Positions 43,969 to 51,192 of a stretch of DNA of 64,000 bases are shown here, piece after piece. The notes beneath the pieces are model-generated. The model saw only the letters and a program-made list of their open reading frames with translations. It did no database searches and had not been told where the DNA came from. The first letter of the stretch is position 1; every line of letters begins with the position of its first letter. Source of the DNA: Opitutia bacterium (lineage in GTDB: Bacteria > Verrucomicrobiota > Verrucomicrobiia > Opitutales > Opitutaceae); NCBI GenBank assembly GCA_947474365.1, contig CANJIU010000015.1, positions 1-64,000 of the forward strand. Direction: 5' to 3'. A program made the translations under genes and the position numbers.

Positions 43969-44574
43969 ATGTCTGGCCACGGCGCTCACTCCCACTCCGA
44001 CAACCCGGAACACAAACGCATCGGCGTCTTCATTGGCGTCATCGCTGTCATCATGGCGATCGTGGGTGCCCTCGCCAAACAGCAGGCGAACGAGATGATC
44101 ATCGGGGAGGTCAAGGCGTCGAACGGCTTCGCGTGGTACCAGGCGAAACGCCAGCGTTCCTACATGAATGAGCTCGAGGTGAAACGGATCGACTTCGAGC
44201 TTGCGGGTCAGGTGACCGACGCCCAACGCAAATTGCTGGAGACGAATCGGGCCAAGTTCCTCGCGAAGAACGCGGAGTACGATGCCGAGAACAAGGATAT
44301 CCTCAATTCCGCGGAGGCCGACCGTCAAGCGGCCCAAACCGCGGCCCACCGGCATCACTGGTACGAGTACGCCGAAATCGCCCTGCACACCGCCATCGTG
44401 CTGTGCTCCCTGGTGCTGCTGACCAACCAGCGTTCCTTCTTTTATGCCGGGATTGCGGCCACGTTGGTGGGACTCGGCCTGTCGGTCGTGGCTTTCCGGA
44501 CGGGAGGCCATGCGCCGGCCAAGCCGGCGGCGGCCGCGCCTCCGGCGGCAGCTGCTCCCGTTAAGACGAAATAG
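43969..44574 (+). CDS. DUF4337-type membrane protein
   Basis: 201 residues. One N-terminal membrane segment (IGVFIGVIAVIMAIVGALA, residues about 18-36), a charged helical middle (KRIDFELAGQVTDAQRKL and on) and two C-terminal membrane segments (EIALHTAIVLCSLVLL and AGIAATLVGLGLSVVAF) before an Ala/Pro-rich tail. This is the DUF4337 pattern. Function unknown. The histidine-rich N-terminus (SGHGAHSHSDNPEH) could bind metal, which is speculation. Flanked by repeats and not part of an operon. Confidence 0.7.
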   Translation: MSGHGAHSHSDNPEHKRIGVFIGVIAVIMAIVGALAKQQANEMIIGEVKASNGFAWYQAKRQRSYMNELEVKRIDFELAGQVTDAQRKLLETNRAKFLAKNAEYDAENKDILNSAEADRQAAQTAAHRHHWYEYAEIALHTAIVLCSLVLLTNQRSFFYAGIAATLVGLGLSVVAFRTGGHAPAKPAAAAPPAAAAPVKTK

Positions 44575-44617
44575 GCCTGGAGTGGGGGGAAATTCGCGAA
44601 GCAACCCGCTGATCGCC

Positions 44618-44670
44618 CCCCTCAAACGCGTGAGGGGAGCACGGCTCGATGACGGAGGCCCGTCGTCGAG
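44618..44670. other. Two hairpins after the DUF4337 gene
   Basis: First: CCCCTCA (44618-44624) and TGAGGGG (44631-44637), 6-nt loop. Second: CTCGATGACGG (44645-44655) and CCGTCGTCGAG (44660-44670), one mismatch. No T-run follows, so they may be transcript-end or repeat hairpins and not classical terminators. Confidence 0.4.
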
Positions 44671-44825
44671 TTGAACGCGCGGAAGGGGGCAAACCGGGTT
44701 GACCCTGAGGTTGGACTGCTCTTGTAAATTTCGACCGTAGTCGGATTCTCTGGGTCGGGCCAGTACCTCGATCTCGCAAGAACAGGGGGGAGTCCGTTCC
44801 ATCAACACAATCAGCTCTGAACTGT

Positions 44826-45140
44826 ATGGTCGCCGCAGCCAGAAATCCAAACGTGCTTGCCGAAGTGGTATCCCGGATTCTTGCCGCCGGTGCTACCGAA
44901 TTTCAGGTGGAATATAAGGACCGCCAGGAGCACGTCTTGGCGTTAAGCGGGGCAGTGGGGATCGGAGTCGCGACTTTTCGCGCAGATTCGGAGGACGCAC
45001 GGCAGTTGCGCTCCGAGTTGTATGACCTCGAAAAGAAGCGCCGGAAGATAGTTCACGCCGGGGTGGAATATTGGCTTCGGGCGAAAATATTCGATTCCTT
45101 CGGTGAAGATGCGTTTCGAGTCACAATTGCCAGACGCTGA
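44826..45140 (+). CDS. Small hypothetical protein
   Basis: 104 residues, ATG start. No family recognised. It is mixed alpha/beta (ILAAGATEFQVEYKDRQEH), with a charged middle (SELYDLEKKRRKI) and no membrane segment or signal peptide. The composition looks like real coding sequence. It is alone between repeats, upstream of a palindromic element and a PIN-domain remnant, so it may belong to mobile or defence-related cargo. Confidence 0.5.
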   Translation: MVAAARNPNVLAEVVSRILAAGATEFQVEYKDRQEHVLALSGAVGIGVATFRADSEDARQLRSELYDLEKKRRKIVHAGVEYWLRAKIFDSFGEDAFRVTIARR

Positions 45141-45228
45141 CCCTTCGTCCGGCCGGCGCCGGGGGGGGGCGCCTTCGGTGCGGATGGGACCGCCCGATGC
45201 GGTCAGTCCGTGAGTTGCGGGCCGAACT

Positions 45229-45307
45229 GACGGGGTCTGCCTGTTACATGCTAACGACGCGTCCTGCGGCTTGTCGGATAGTTAACGAGTAACAGGCAGA
45301 CCCCGTC
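45229..45307. repeat. 79-bp palindromic element, copy C
   Basis: Left arm GACGGGGTCTGCCTGTTAC (45229-45247) and right arm GTAACAGGCAGACCCCGTC (45289-45307) are perfect 19-bp inverted repeats. An inner GTTAAC at 45281-45286 nearly pairs with CTAAC at 45251-45255. It ends 4 nt before a truncated PIN-domain reading frame. Confidence 0.85.
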
Positions 45308-45311
45308 GGCC

Positions 45312-45497
45312 TCCCTCCACTACGTGACCGTCCTGCCAATCTCGCTCGAAATCGCAATCGCTGCGCCCGCCCTCGCGCTTTCCCACGGCGATCAATTTGA
45401 CCGCATCATCGCCGCCACCGCCCAAGTCCACAACGTCCCGCTCATCACAAACGGCGCCAACATCACCGACGCCGGCGTGATCGCGACCCTTTGGTAA
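45312..45497 (+). pseudogene. Truncated PIN-domain (VapC-type toxin) remnant
   Basis: An open frame with no start codon enters from the palindromic element and ends at TAA 45495-45497. It reads LPISLEIAIAAPALALSHGD, then QFDRIIAATAQVHNVPLITN and ends in ATLW. This matches the C-terminal half of VapC toxins: the acidic FDRxxxAxA motif is kept, the next Asp of LvTxD is Asn. The N-terminal half with the first Asp is missing, and so is a VapB antitoxin. It converges on the TIR protein gene with 10 nt between stops. Confidence 0.6.
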
Positions 45498-45507
45498 TTC
45501 GGCGTGC

Positions 45508-47721
45508 TCACAACGGCGCCTTCTCTGCGATGGCACGGAAGCGCGGATCCTTGCGCAGCGTCGCCCAATCGGGACTGAGCAGCAGATAATTCCGCCGCCA
45601 CCACCCTGCCTCCGCCTGCGCTTTCACAATCGCCAGCGCTTCGTCGATCAGGCCGAAGCGCGCTTGGACGAGAGCGAGCGCATTCAGGCCGCCGGACGTG
45701 CGGCCGGTATTCCACGCTGCGCCTTGGGGGTTCTCCCCAGGAGGGACGAGTTCGAGCGCTTTCCGTGCCATCGCCAGCGCATCATCGCGCCGACCGAGAC
45801 CAGCATAGGCCAGCGCCAGTGTCGCACGCGGGCCCGAAGCCAGAGGAATTTCGATGCAATTTTTTTCCGACATCGCCGCCGCTTCGTGAAAGTAGCGCTC
45901 CGCCTCCGTCTTGTCTCCCATCGCTTCAGAGGCGCGCGCGGCCAAGATCGCCGACTGGGCAATCTGCAGGATGCGCGGTGATTTCAGGCTGGGGTTTCGC
46001 TGCTCGCGAGCGGCCGCCAACGATTCGGCCAGGGCACCCGCATCGTAGAGCACGCGTTGGCTGATAAACCAGTAGGCGTCCCCGCGCAGCTCGGCGGGGA
46101 CCGCATCGAGCGTCTGCACCACCAGCGTGCGGTCGCCCTTCCAGCCTAATTGAAGCCTCGCCAGGTTCGTCAATGGGATCGAAGTGCCGAGTATTTCGAA
46201 GGCCCGACGATAGGCTGCCTCAGCCCCGGCATACTGGCCATCGATGGTGAGTATGTTGCCCAGCTGATTCACGTGCGAGCCATTGCGCGGATCGAGTTCG
46301 ACACCGCGCCGGGCCAGCGCAATCGCCTCGGTGCGCCGTCCCTGATAGTACCGCAGAGTAGCCTGGAAGGCGGTAATCTCGGAGTCGTTGGGTCGTGACT
46401 TTTCCGCGAGGTCGAGTGCGTGCAGCGCCGCCGAAAGGTGCGTGCCGTTGGCCGAGATCAGGCGCGCCCGGGCCAACTGAACTTCAGGCATCCCCGGTTG
46501 CAGTCGCTCTGCCTCTTCGATGGCCTGCCGCGCGGACTCGAGATTTCGGTTGTAGTCGAACGCGTACAAACTCGCCTGCACGCTTCCCAGCAAGGCCCAC
46601 GCCAGCGCAAATTTCGGATCGAGTTCGATTGCACTCTCAAATTCTTTCGCCGCCCGGTTCCACGACGGCGAGGTCTGGGCAAACAGTTCACGCCCCCGCA
46701 GGAAGGCGTCGTAAGCGGCGAGGTTTTGGGTCGGTAACGTCGTCGCCACCCGCGCAACCGCGACGGCGCTGGGCGAAAGACGCGCCGCGATTTTCAACGC
46801 GATCTCGTCCTGCACGGCGAACATGTCCGTCGTCGTCAGCTCCTTGTCGAACGTCTCGGACCAGACCTGCGTGCCGTCGGCGGCGTTGACCAGTTGCGCG
46901 GTGACGCGCAGCCGCGTGCCCAGTCGCTGCACGCTGCCGTCGACGATCGTGCCCGTGCGCAGCTCCCGGCCAATCTGCGTGGCGGGAACATCGCGGCCCT
47001 TGTAGGAAAACGACGAGGTGGTGCCGATCACCCGCAGGCCGGCCGTGCCCGCGAGCTTCTGGCCGATATTGACCGACAAACCGTCCGAAAAATAGCCGTC
47101 GTCCTTGTCGGCGCTGAGATTCTTGAACGCCAGCACCGCGATCGATTTGGGATCGAGGGCGGCGGGGGCCGGTCTCGTTTCCACAGCCGGCCGGTCCGGT
47201 TCGGAGTGCGATCGGTTGAGCAGGAAATAGCCCACCGCGAGGGCGCCGAGGGCGACCGCCGGCGCGGACCAACTCCAGCGGCGCACGCGGGGCGACGCCA
47301 GCGTTTCAATCCGGACCGGAACGGGCTGGAGTGCAACGGGTGCAGTTGGGGCTGTGGCCGCGCGCGGGGCCGTGAGCAGGCGCTGCACTTGCGCGACGAA
47401 GTCTGGTGTCGCCATGCCCGCCGGCAGACGCGTCCACTGCACCGCCTTGAACTCCGCGGGCACATCGGCTTCCGCATCGCCCGTCGCATCGATCACGATG
47501 GGCAGCAGGAATGCCGTACGCTCCGACATCATGTGCGTGCGCTGCGCCGCCAGACGCCACTCGAGCCGGAAGTAGCCCTCGGCGCGCGCCTGGGTGGCCG
47601 CGGAAATGATGGGCGCGAAGAGGGCGCAGGCGCCGATTTGCTGTCGGATCTTCGCATCCCACGCATCGCCGCCGGCCAGCTCGCTCTGGTCGAACCAGAC
47701 CTCCAACCCCGCCGCCCGCAA
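45508..47721 (-). CDS. TIR - membrane - FlgO/TolB-N-like - TPR protein, N-terminus displaced by a frameshift
   Basis: 737 residues in the open frame, which starts at a TTG inside the TIR domain. The remaining TIR part (LRAAGLEVWFDQSELAGGD to about residue 117) keeps the Glu of YFRLEWRLAAQ, in the position of the NADase glutamate. One membrane segment near residues 150-168 (VALGALAVGYFLL). Residues about 185-320 (SIAVLAFKNLSADKDDGYFS) resemble the FlgO/TolB-N-like domain. Residues about 330-735 are TPR repeats. The first 28 residues of the TIR domain are in another frame (47722-47803). A paralogue with an intact start lies 1 nt upstream in the operon (47805-50096). Confidence 0.75.
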   Translation of the reverse strand: MRAAGLEVWFDQSELAGGDAWDAKIRQQIGACALFAPIISAATQARAEGYFRLEWRLAAQRTHMMSERTAFLLPIVIDATGDAEADVPAEFKAVQWTRLPAGMATPDFVAQVQRLLTAPRAATAPTAPVALQPVPVRIETLASPRVRRWSWSAPAVALGALAVGYFLLNRSHSEPDRPAVETRPAPAALDPKSIAVLAFKNLSADKDDGYFSDGLSVNIGQKLAGTAGLRVIGTTSSFSYKGRDVPATQIGRELRTGTIVDGSVQRLGTRLRVTAQLVNAADGTQVWSETFDKELTTTDMFAVQDEIALKIAARLSPSAVAVARVATTLPTQNLAAYDAFLRGRELFAQTSPSWNRAAKEFESAIELDPKFALAWALLGSVQASLYAFDYNRNLESARQAIEEAERLQPGMPEVQLARARLISANGTHLSAALHALDLAEKSRPNDSEITAFQATLRYYQGRRTEAIALARRGVELDPRNGSHVNQLGNILTIDGQYAGAEAAYRRAFEILGTSIPLTNLARLQLGWKGDRTLVVQTLDAVPAELRGDAYWFISQRVLYDAGALAESLAAAREQRNPSLKSPRILQIAQSAILAARASEAMGDKTEAERYFHEAAAMSEKNCIEIPLASGPRATLALAYAGLGRRDDALAMARKALELVPPGENPQGAAWNTGRTSGGLNALALVQARFGLIDEALAIVKAQAEAGWWRRNYLLLSPDWATLRKDPRFRAIAEKAPL

Positions 47722-47803
47722 CGCCTTCGCAGATGCTGCGCGCGGCGATCGCGTCCTGCGAAGCGTAACTCAGAAAGATCGCCCTGGAGGTGGAAGTGCT
47801 CAC
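47722..47803 (-). pseudogene. Displaced 5' end of the TIR gene
   Basis: Read from a GTG at 47803, this encodes STSTSRAIFLSYASQDAIAA, then RSICE, the normal start of a TIR domain, matching AAVFLSYAREDSEAARRL in the neighbouring paralogue. After that the frame is lost. One extra base in GAAGGCG (minus strand, positions 47722-47728) shifts it; GAAGCG would restore E-A-L-R. The GTG is 1 nt after the stop of the upstream paralogue. It may be a mutation, a sequencing error or a slippage site. Confidence 0.7.
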
Positions 47804-47804
47804 G

Positions 47805-50096
47805 TTACAATGGCGCCTTCTCGGCGAGCGCGCGGAAGCGCGGATCGCGGCGCACAAAGTAGAACTGCGGGCCGAGCAGCAGGTCGTTGCGGCGCCACCA
47901 TCCGGCTGCGATCTGCTCGCGCACGATGGCCAACGCATCGTCCATCCGCCCGATGCGCGCCTGCACCTCCACGAGGACGGGCAGCAGCACGAGTTGGGCG
48001 TAGTAGGGATTCTCCGCCGGCGGCACGAGTCGCAACGCCTCGCGGGCGGCGGCGAGCGCCTCGTCTTTTCGGCCAAGCCCCGCGGCCGCCTGCGCCACCG
48101 GCGGGTGGGCGCGCCACGATTGCGGGTGTTGATCGCGATAGGCCACCGCGGCAGGCAGGGCCTCCGCGTAGTCGCGTTGCGCGCCTTCGGCATCGCCGCT
48201 CATCTCGCGCACTCGCGCGGCCAGCAGCGCCCGGATGTAGTAGCCCCACTGCGAGAGCACCGCCGGCTGATCGAATCGATCGATCTCGGCCAGCGCGTCG
48301 GCGTAGCGTCCGGCCGTGGAGAGAATCTCGATCTTGTCGGTGCGCATCTGGGGGTCGAGTCGTCCAAGCTGGAACACCTCGTATTCCCGCAGCGCCTTGG
48401 CCGCATCGCCCTCGGCCCGAATGATCGTGCGAGCGCGATTGGTGTTGGGGATGCCCTCGTAGTTCAGCGCCGCCGACTGGTCGAAGGCGGCCAGCGCCTC
48501 AGGATAGCGCCCGAGGAAGTGCAGCACCAGTCCGCGGGTGTTGTAGACATTCGGGTTGCGCGGGTCGCGCTCGGTGGCGCGCCGGCAGAATTCCAGTGCT
48601 TCCCCGAGCCGGCCGGAGAATCGGGCGACCAATGCCTGCTCGAATGCGATCTCCACATCGTTCGGTTTCAATTTCTCCGCCAGGGCCAGCTCGCGCGAGG
48701 CCTCGGCGAAATTAGTTCCATCGGCTTTCAGGACGGCTGCGCGGGCGAGATGCACTTCGGCCAGATCGGGCTGCAGGCGGGCGGCTTCGGCCATAGCGCG
48801 CTGCATGCGAGCCGGCAAATCACCGTCGATGTCGCCACCGCCCCAGTAAATCCACGCCAGCGAGTGGGCCAGATGCGCCCACGCGAGCGCGAATCCCGGA
48901 TCGAGCCGCACCGCCTCCTCGTAGAGCGGCACGGCCTGGCGCCGCGAGTGGTTGCCGAGCCCCTGGCGATCCGCGCTCTGTCCGCGCAGGTAGGCATCGT
49001 AGGCCGCGAGGTTGGCGGTCGGACGCTGCTCAGCGGCGGCGGGTGAAGCGCTCGGCGCCAGTTGCGCCGCGATTGCCAGGGCAATCTTGTCCTGCAAAGC
49101 GAAGAGTTTTTCCGTCGTGAGATCCGCTTCGAAGGTCTGCGACCACGCCTGTGTGCCATCGGTGGCGTTGACGCGCTGGGCCATGATTCTCACCTGCTGT
49201 CCCTCCCGCTGCACGCTGCCATCGATGAGGGTGCCGACGCGCAGCTCCTGCGCGATCTGGGTCGCGGGCATGTTTTTGCCCTTGTAGGAAAAGGACGACG
49301 TGCTCGCCATCACGCGCAGGCCGGGCACTCGCGCGAGTTTTTCGAGGATGTTGTTCGAAAGTCCGTCGGAGAAATACTCGTTGTCCTTGTCCGCGCTCAG
49401 ATTCTTGAACGCCAGCACCGCGACTGATTTCGCATCGAGCGCGCTGGCCGCAGCGACTGCCAGCCGCTGGTGTTGCGTGGAGGAAAAGTAGAGCACGGTC
49501 GCGACGCCGACGCACACGGCGGCAGTCATCGGCCACTTCCAACGGCGGCGTGATGGCGGAAGGATGGCCGGCATCTTGCCGGCCATCTCCCCTGAATGCC
49601 GGCTGGATGCCGGCGCGACCGCGGCGACGGCGCTGCGCGGCGTGGCGAGCAGGCGCTGCACTTGCGCGACAAACGCCGGCGTCGCCGCGCCCGCGGACAG
49701 GCGCGTCCATTGCACGCGCAGAAATTCCGGTGGCACGGCGGCGGCGCTGTCGGGCGTGTCGTCGACCACGATGGGCAGCAGGAACGGCACGCCGTCCGCC
49801 ATGAGGTGCGTGCGTTCGGCTGCGAGTTTCCACTCAAGGCGGAAGTAGCCTTCGCCGCGCGCCTGGGTGTGGGCGGAGACAATCGGGAGGAAGAGCGTGC
49901 AGTCCTTGATCTGGCGGCGGATTTTCTGATCCCAGGCGTCGCCTCCGCGCAGCTCGCTTTGATCGAACCACGCCTCAATGCCGGCGGCTCGCAGCGCCTC
50001 GACGAGGCGGCGCGCCGCCTCGGAGTCTTCGCGAGCGTAGCTTAGAAAAACGGCGGCACCCGGAGACGTCGGGCGACTGTCAGGAGCTGGCACCAT
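47805..50096 (-). CDS. TIR - membrane - FlgO/TolB-N-like - TPR protein, intact paralogue
   Basis: 763 residues from the ATG at 50096. TIR domain about residues 17-145: AAVFLSYAREDSEAARRL, AWFDQSELRGGDAWD, and the Glu of YFRLEWKLAAE, placed as the catalytic Glu of TIR NADases. A linker with an in-frame palindrome (49563-49587) precedes a membrane segment near residues 190-208 (MTAAVCVGVATVLYF). Residues about 225-350 are FlgO/TolB-N-like (SVAVLAFKNLSADKD). Residues about 360-760 are TPR repeats. TIR would be cytoplasmic and the TPR part periplasmic. The likely role is signal- or infection-responsive; this is inference. It is directly upstream of a second copy. Confidence 0.8.
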   Translation of the reverse strand: MVPAPDSRPTSPGAAVFLSYAREDSEAARRLVEALRAAGIEAWFDQSELRGGDAWDQKIRRQIKDCTLFLPIVSAHTQARGEGYFRLEWKLAAERTHLMADGVPFLLPIVVDDTPDSAAAVPPEFLRVQWTRLSAGAATPAFVAQVQRLLATPRSAVAAVAPASSRHSGEMAGKMPAILPPSRRRWKWPMTAAVCVGVATVLYFSSTQHQRLAVAAASALDAKSVAVLAFKNLSADKDNEYFSDGLSNNILEKLARVPGLRVMASTSSFSYKGKNMPATQIAQELRVGTLIDGSVQREGQQVRIMAQRVNATDGTQAWSQTFEADLTTEKLFALQDKIALAIAAQLAPSASPAAAEQRPTANLAAYDAYLRGQSADRQGLGNHSRRQAVPLYEEAVRLDPGFALAWAHLAHSLAWIYWGGGDIDGDLPARMQRAMAEAARLQPDLAEVHLARAAVLKADGTNFAEASRELALAEKLKPNDVEIAFEQALVARFSGRLGEALEFCRRATERDPRNPNVYNTRGLVLHFLGRYPEALAAFDQSAALNYEGIPNTNRARTIIRAEGDAAKALREYEVFQLGRLDPQMRTDKIEILSTAGRYADALAEIDRFDQPAVLSQWGYYIRALLAARVREMSGDAEGAQRDYAEALPAAVAYRDQHPQSWRAHPPVAQAAAGLGRKDEALAAAREALRLVPPAENPYYAQLVLLPVLVEVQARIGRMDDALAIVREQIAAGWWRRNDLLLGPQFYFVRRDPRFRALAEKAPL
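49563..49587. repeat. In-frame palindrome in the TIR protein linker
   Basis: GATGGCCGGC (49563-49572) and GCCGGCCATC (49578-49587), perfect 10-bp arms around ATCTT. It is followed by further GCCGGC-rich sequence (GAATGCCGGCTGGATGCCGG). It is translated on the minus strand as GEMAGKMPAILP in the linker between the TIR domain and the membrane segment. The neighbouring paralogue has no such insert. Confidence 0.65.
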
Positions 50097-50241
50097 GGAC
50101 GGCCCAGCGAATGGACGATGCTGCCGCCTGACGAGGAGAAAGACGGACATGTCGCGCCCGACGGCTTGAAAGCGTAGCCCCCGGCTCCAGGCGGAATTCG
50201 CCCCCCCTCCCGGCCCAACCCCTGACTCTCTGGGCCGAATC

Positions 50242-50320
50242 GACGGGGTCTGCCTGTTACATGCTAACGACGCTTCCAGTGGTTTGTCGCCAAGTTAACG
50301 AGTGACAGGCAGACCCCGTC
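50242..50320. repeat. 79-bp palindromic element, copy D
   Basis: Left arm GACGGGGTCTGCCTGTTAC (50242-50260) and right arm GTGACAGGCAGACCCCGTC (50302-50320), one mismatch in 19. Flanks GGGCCGAATC on the left and GGCCTCCC on the right match copies C and E closely, so the mobile unit may be slightly longer than 79 bp. Confidence 0.85.
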
Positions 50321-50652
50321 GGCCTCCCCGCACCTCCGGGTTGGGCATTATGGGGAAACGAACTGAAACAATCTTTCGGAAACCACCCAAGCTCCGGAGC
50401 CTGCCATGATTGGCGCGGCCAAAGTCAGGATCGAAGTAATGGCAAATGGGAGAACGAAACGCTTTCCCTTTTGTGGGTTGGAGGCCGCTTCTAGCGTGAA
50501 TACGCCGTATGCAAGAGTGTGACAAAGGGGTCGTGTCGCGTATTGCGTATTTAGCGGGATCTCCCTCCGGCGTTCACTGTTGGCCCGCCTGCTTAAAATA
50601 GCTCAGGTTGTGGCTAAACCCGCTCGGCGTGCCGAGATTCAGGGGCCGAATC

Positions 50653-50731
50653 GACGGGGTCTGCCTGTTACATGCTAACGACGCTTCCAGCGGTTTGTCG
50701 CCAAGTTAACGAGTAACAGACAGACCCCGTC
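50653..50731. repeat. 79-bp palindromic element, copy E
   Basis: Left arm GACGGGGTCTGCCTGTTAC (50653-50671) and right arm GTAACAGACAGACCCCGTC (50713-50731), one mismatch. The centre is nearly identical to copy D; the two copies are 411 bp apart. Confidence 0.85.
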
Positions 50732-50963
50732 GGCCTCCCAGAACCGGAAGGCCGGGAAGGACGGGAAGTCGGAGTCGGCTCTTCCCGCTCTTTCCGTGCT
50801 TCCTGTTCAATCACTTTTTTCCGCGCGTTTGGAACCTCTGTTGCCCTGCCAAGTCATTGGCGCTGGTCGCGACGTTCGTGACCTCGGTGTTTGGCGACGG
50901 CTTGGGGCGGCGCCAGTGGGCCGAAATGGCACGGTTACGGTGCTGGCAAAAGGCTTCTAAAGG

Positions 50964-51007
50964 TTAACCGGAGGATAACCGGAGGACAACCGGTGGATAA
51001 CCGAAGG
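50964..51007 (+). repeat. Four tandem 11-bp repeats
   Basis: TTAACCGGAGG, ATAACCGGAGG, ACAACCGGTGG, ATAACCGAAGG, head to tail. The 11-bp period is about one DNA turn, so the units would lie on the same face of the helix. It is 186 nt upstream of the oxidoreductase start. Confidence 0.8.
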
Positions 51008-51192
51008 ACTGTTTTTCCGACGAGGGGCCAAAGTGGCACGGAAGGCAGGGGGCTTGGGTTCTCGCGGCTACGGGCAACTGTCAACAAGGAGAGGCGCCCC
51101 CGTCGCGATGTTCCCTGGGTTGCGCTCGCTTTCGCGGCGGTGATTCGAGAGAAAAACAGCAGCCGTCGTCTGCCGGTGCCACCAACCCCCTC

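Larger units (their letters stand above)
50097..51192. other. Gene-free stretch with two palindromic elements and a tandem repeat
   Basis: About 1.1 kb. It holds element copies at 50242-50320 and 50653-50731 and an 11-bp tandem repeat at 50964-51007. Open frames here show no recognisable protein and use the repeats as coding sequence, so none is called. The promoter of the oxidoreductase gene (start 51193) should lie near its end. Confidence 0.6.

Noticed and set aside
45282..45536. Minus-strand frame over the PIN remnant ending GLPVTR
   Set aside because: The ending comes from the palindromic element; similar endings occur at other copies. The forward frame has PIN motifs.
50242..50731. Repeated palindromes as a CRISPR array
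   Set aside because: Copies are far apart with long unequal spacing and strong terminal inverted repeats. No cas genes are present.
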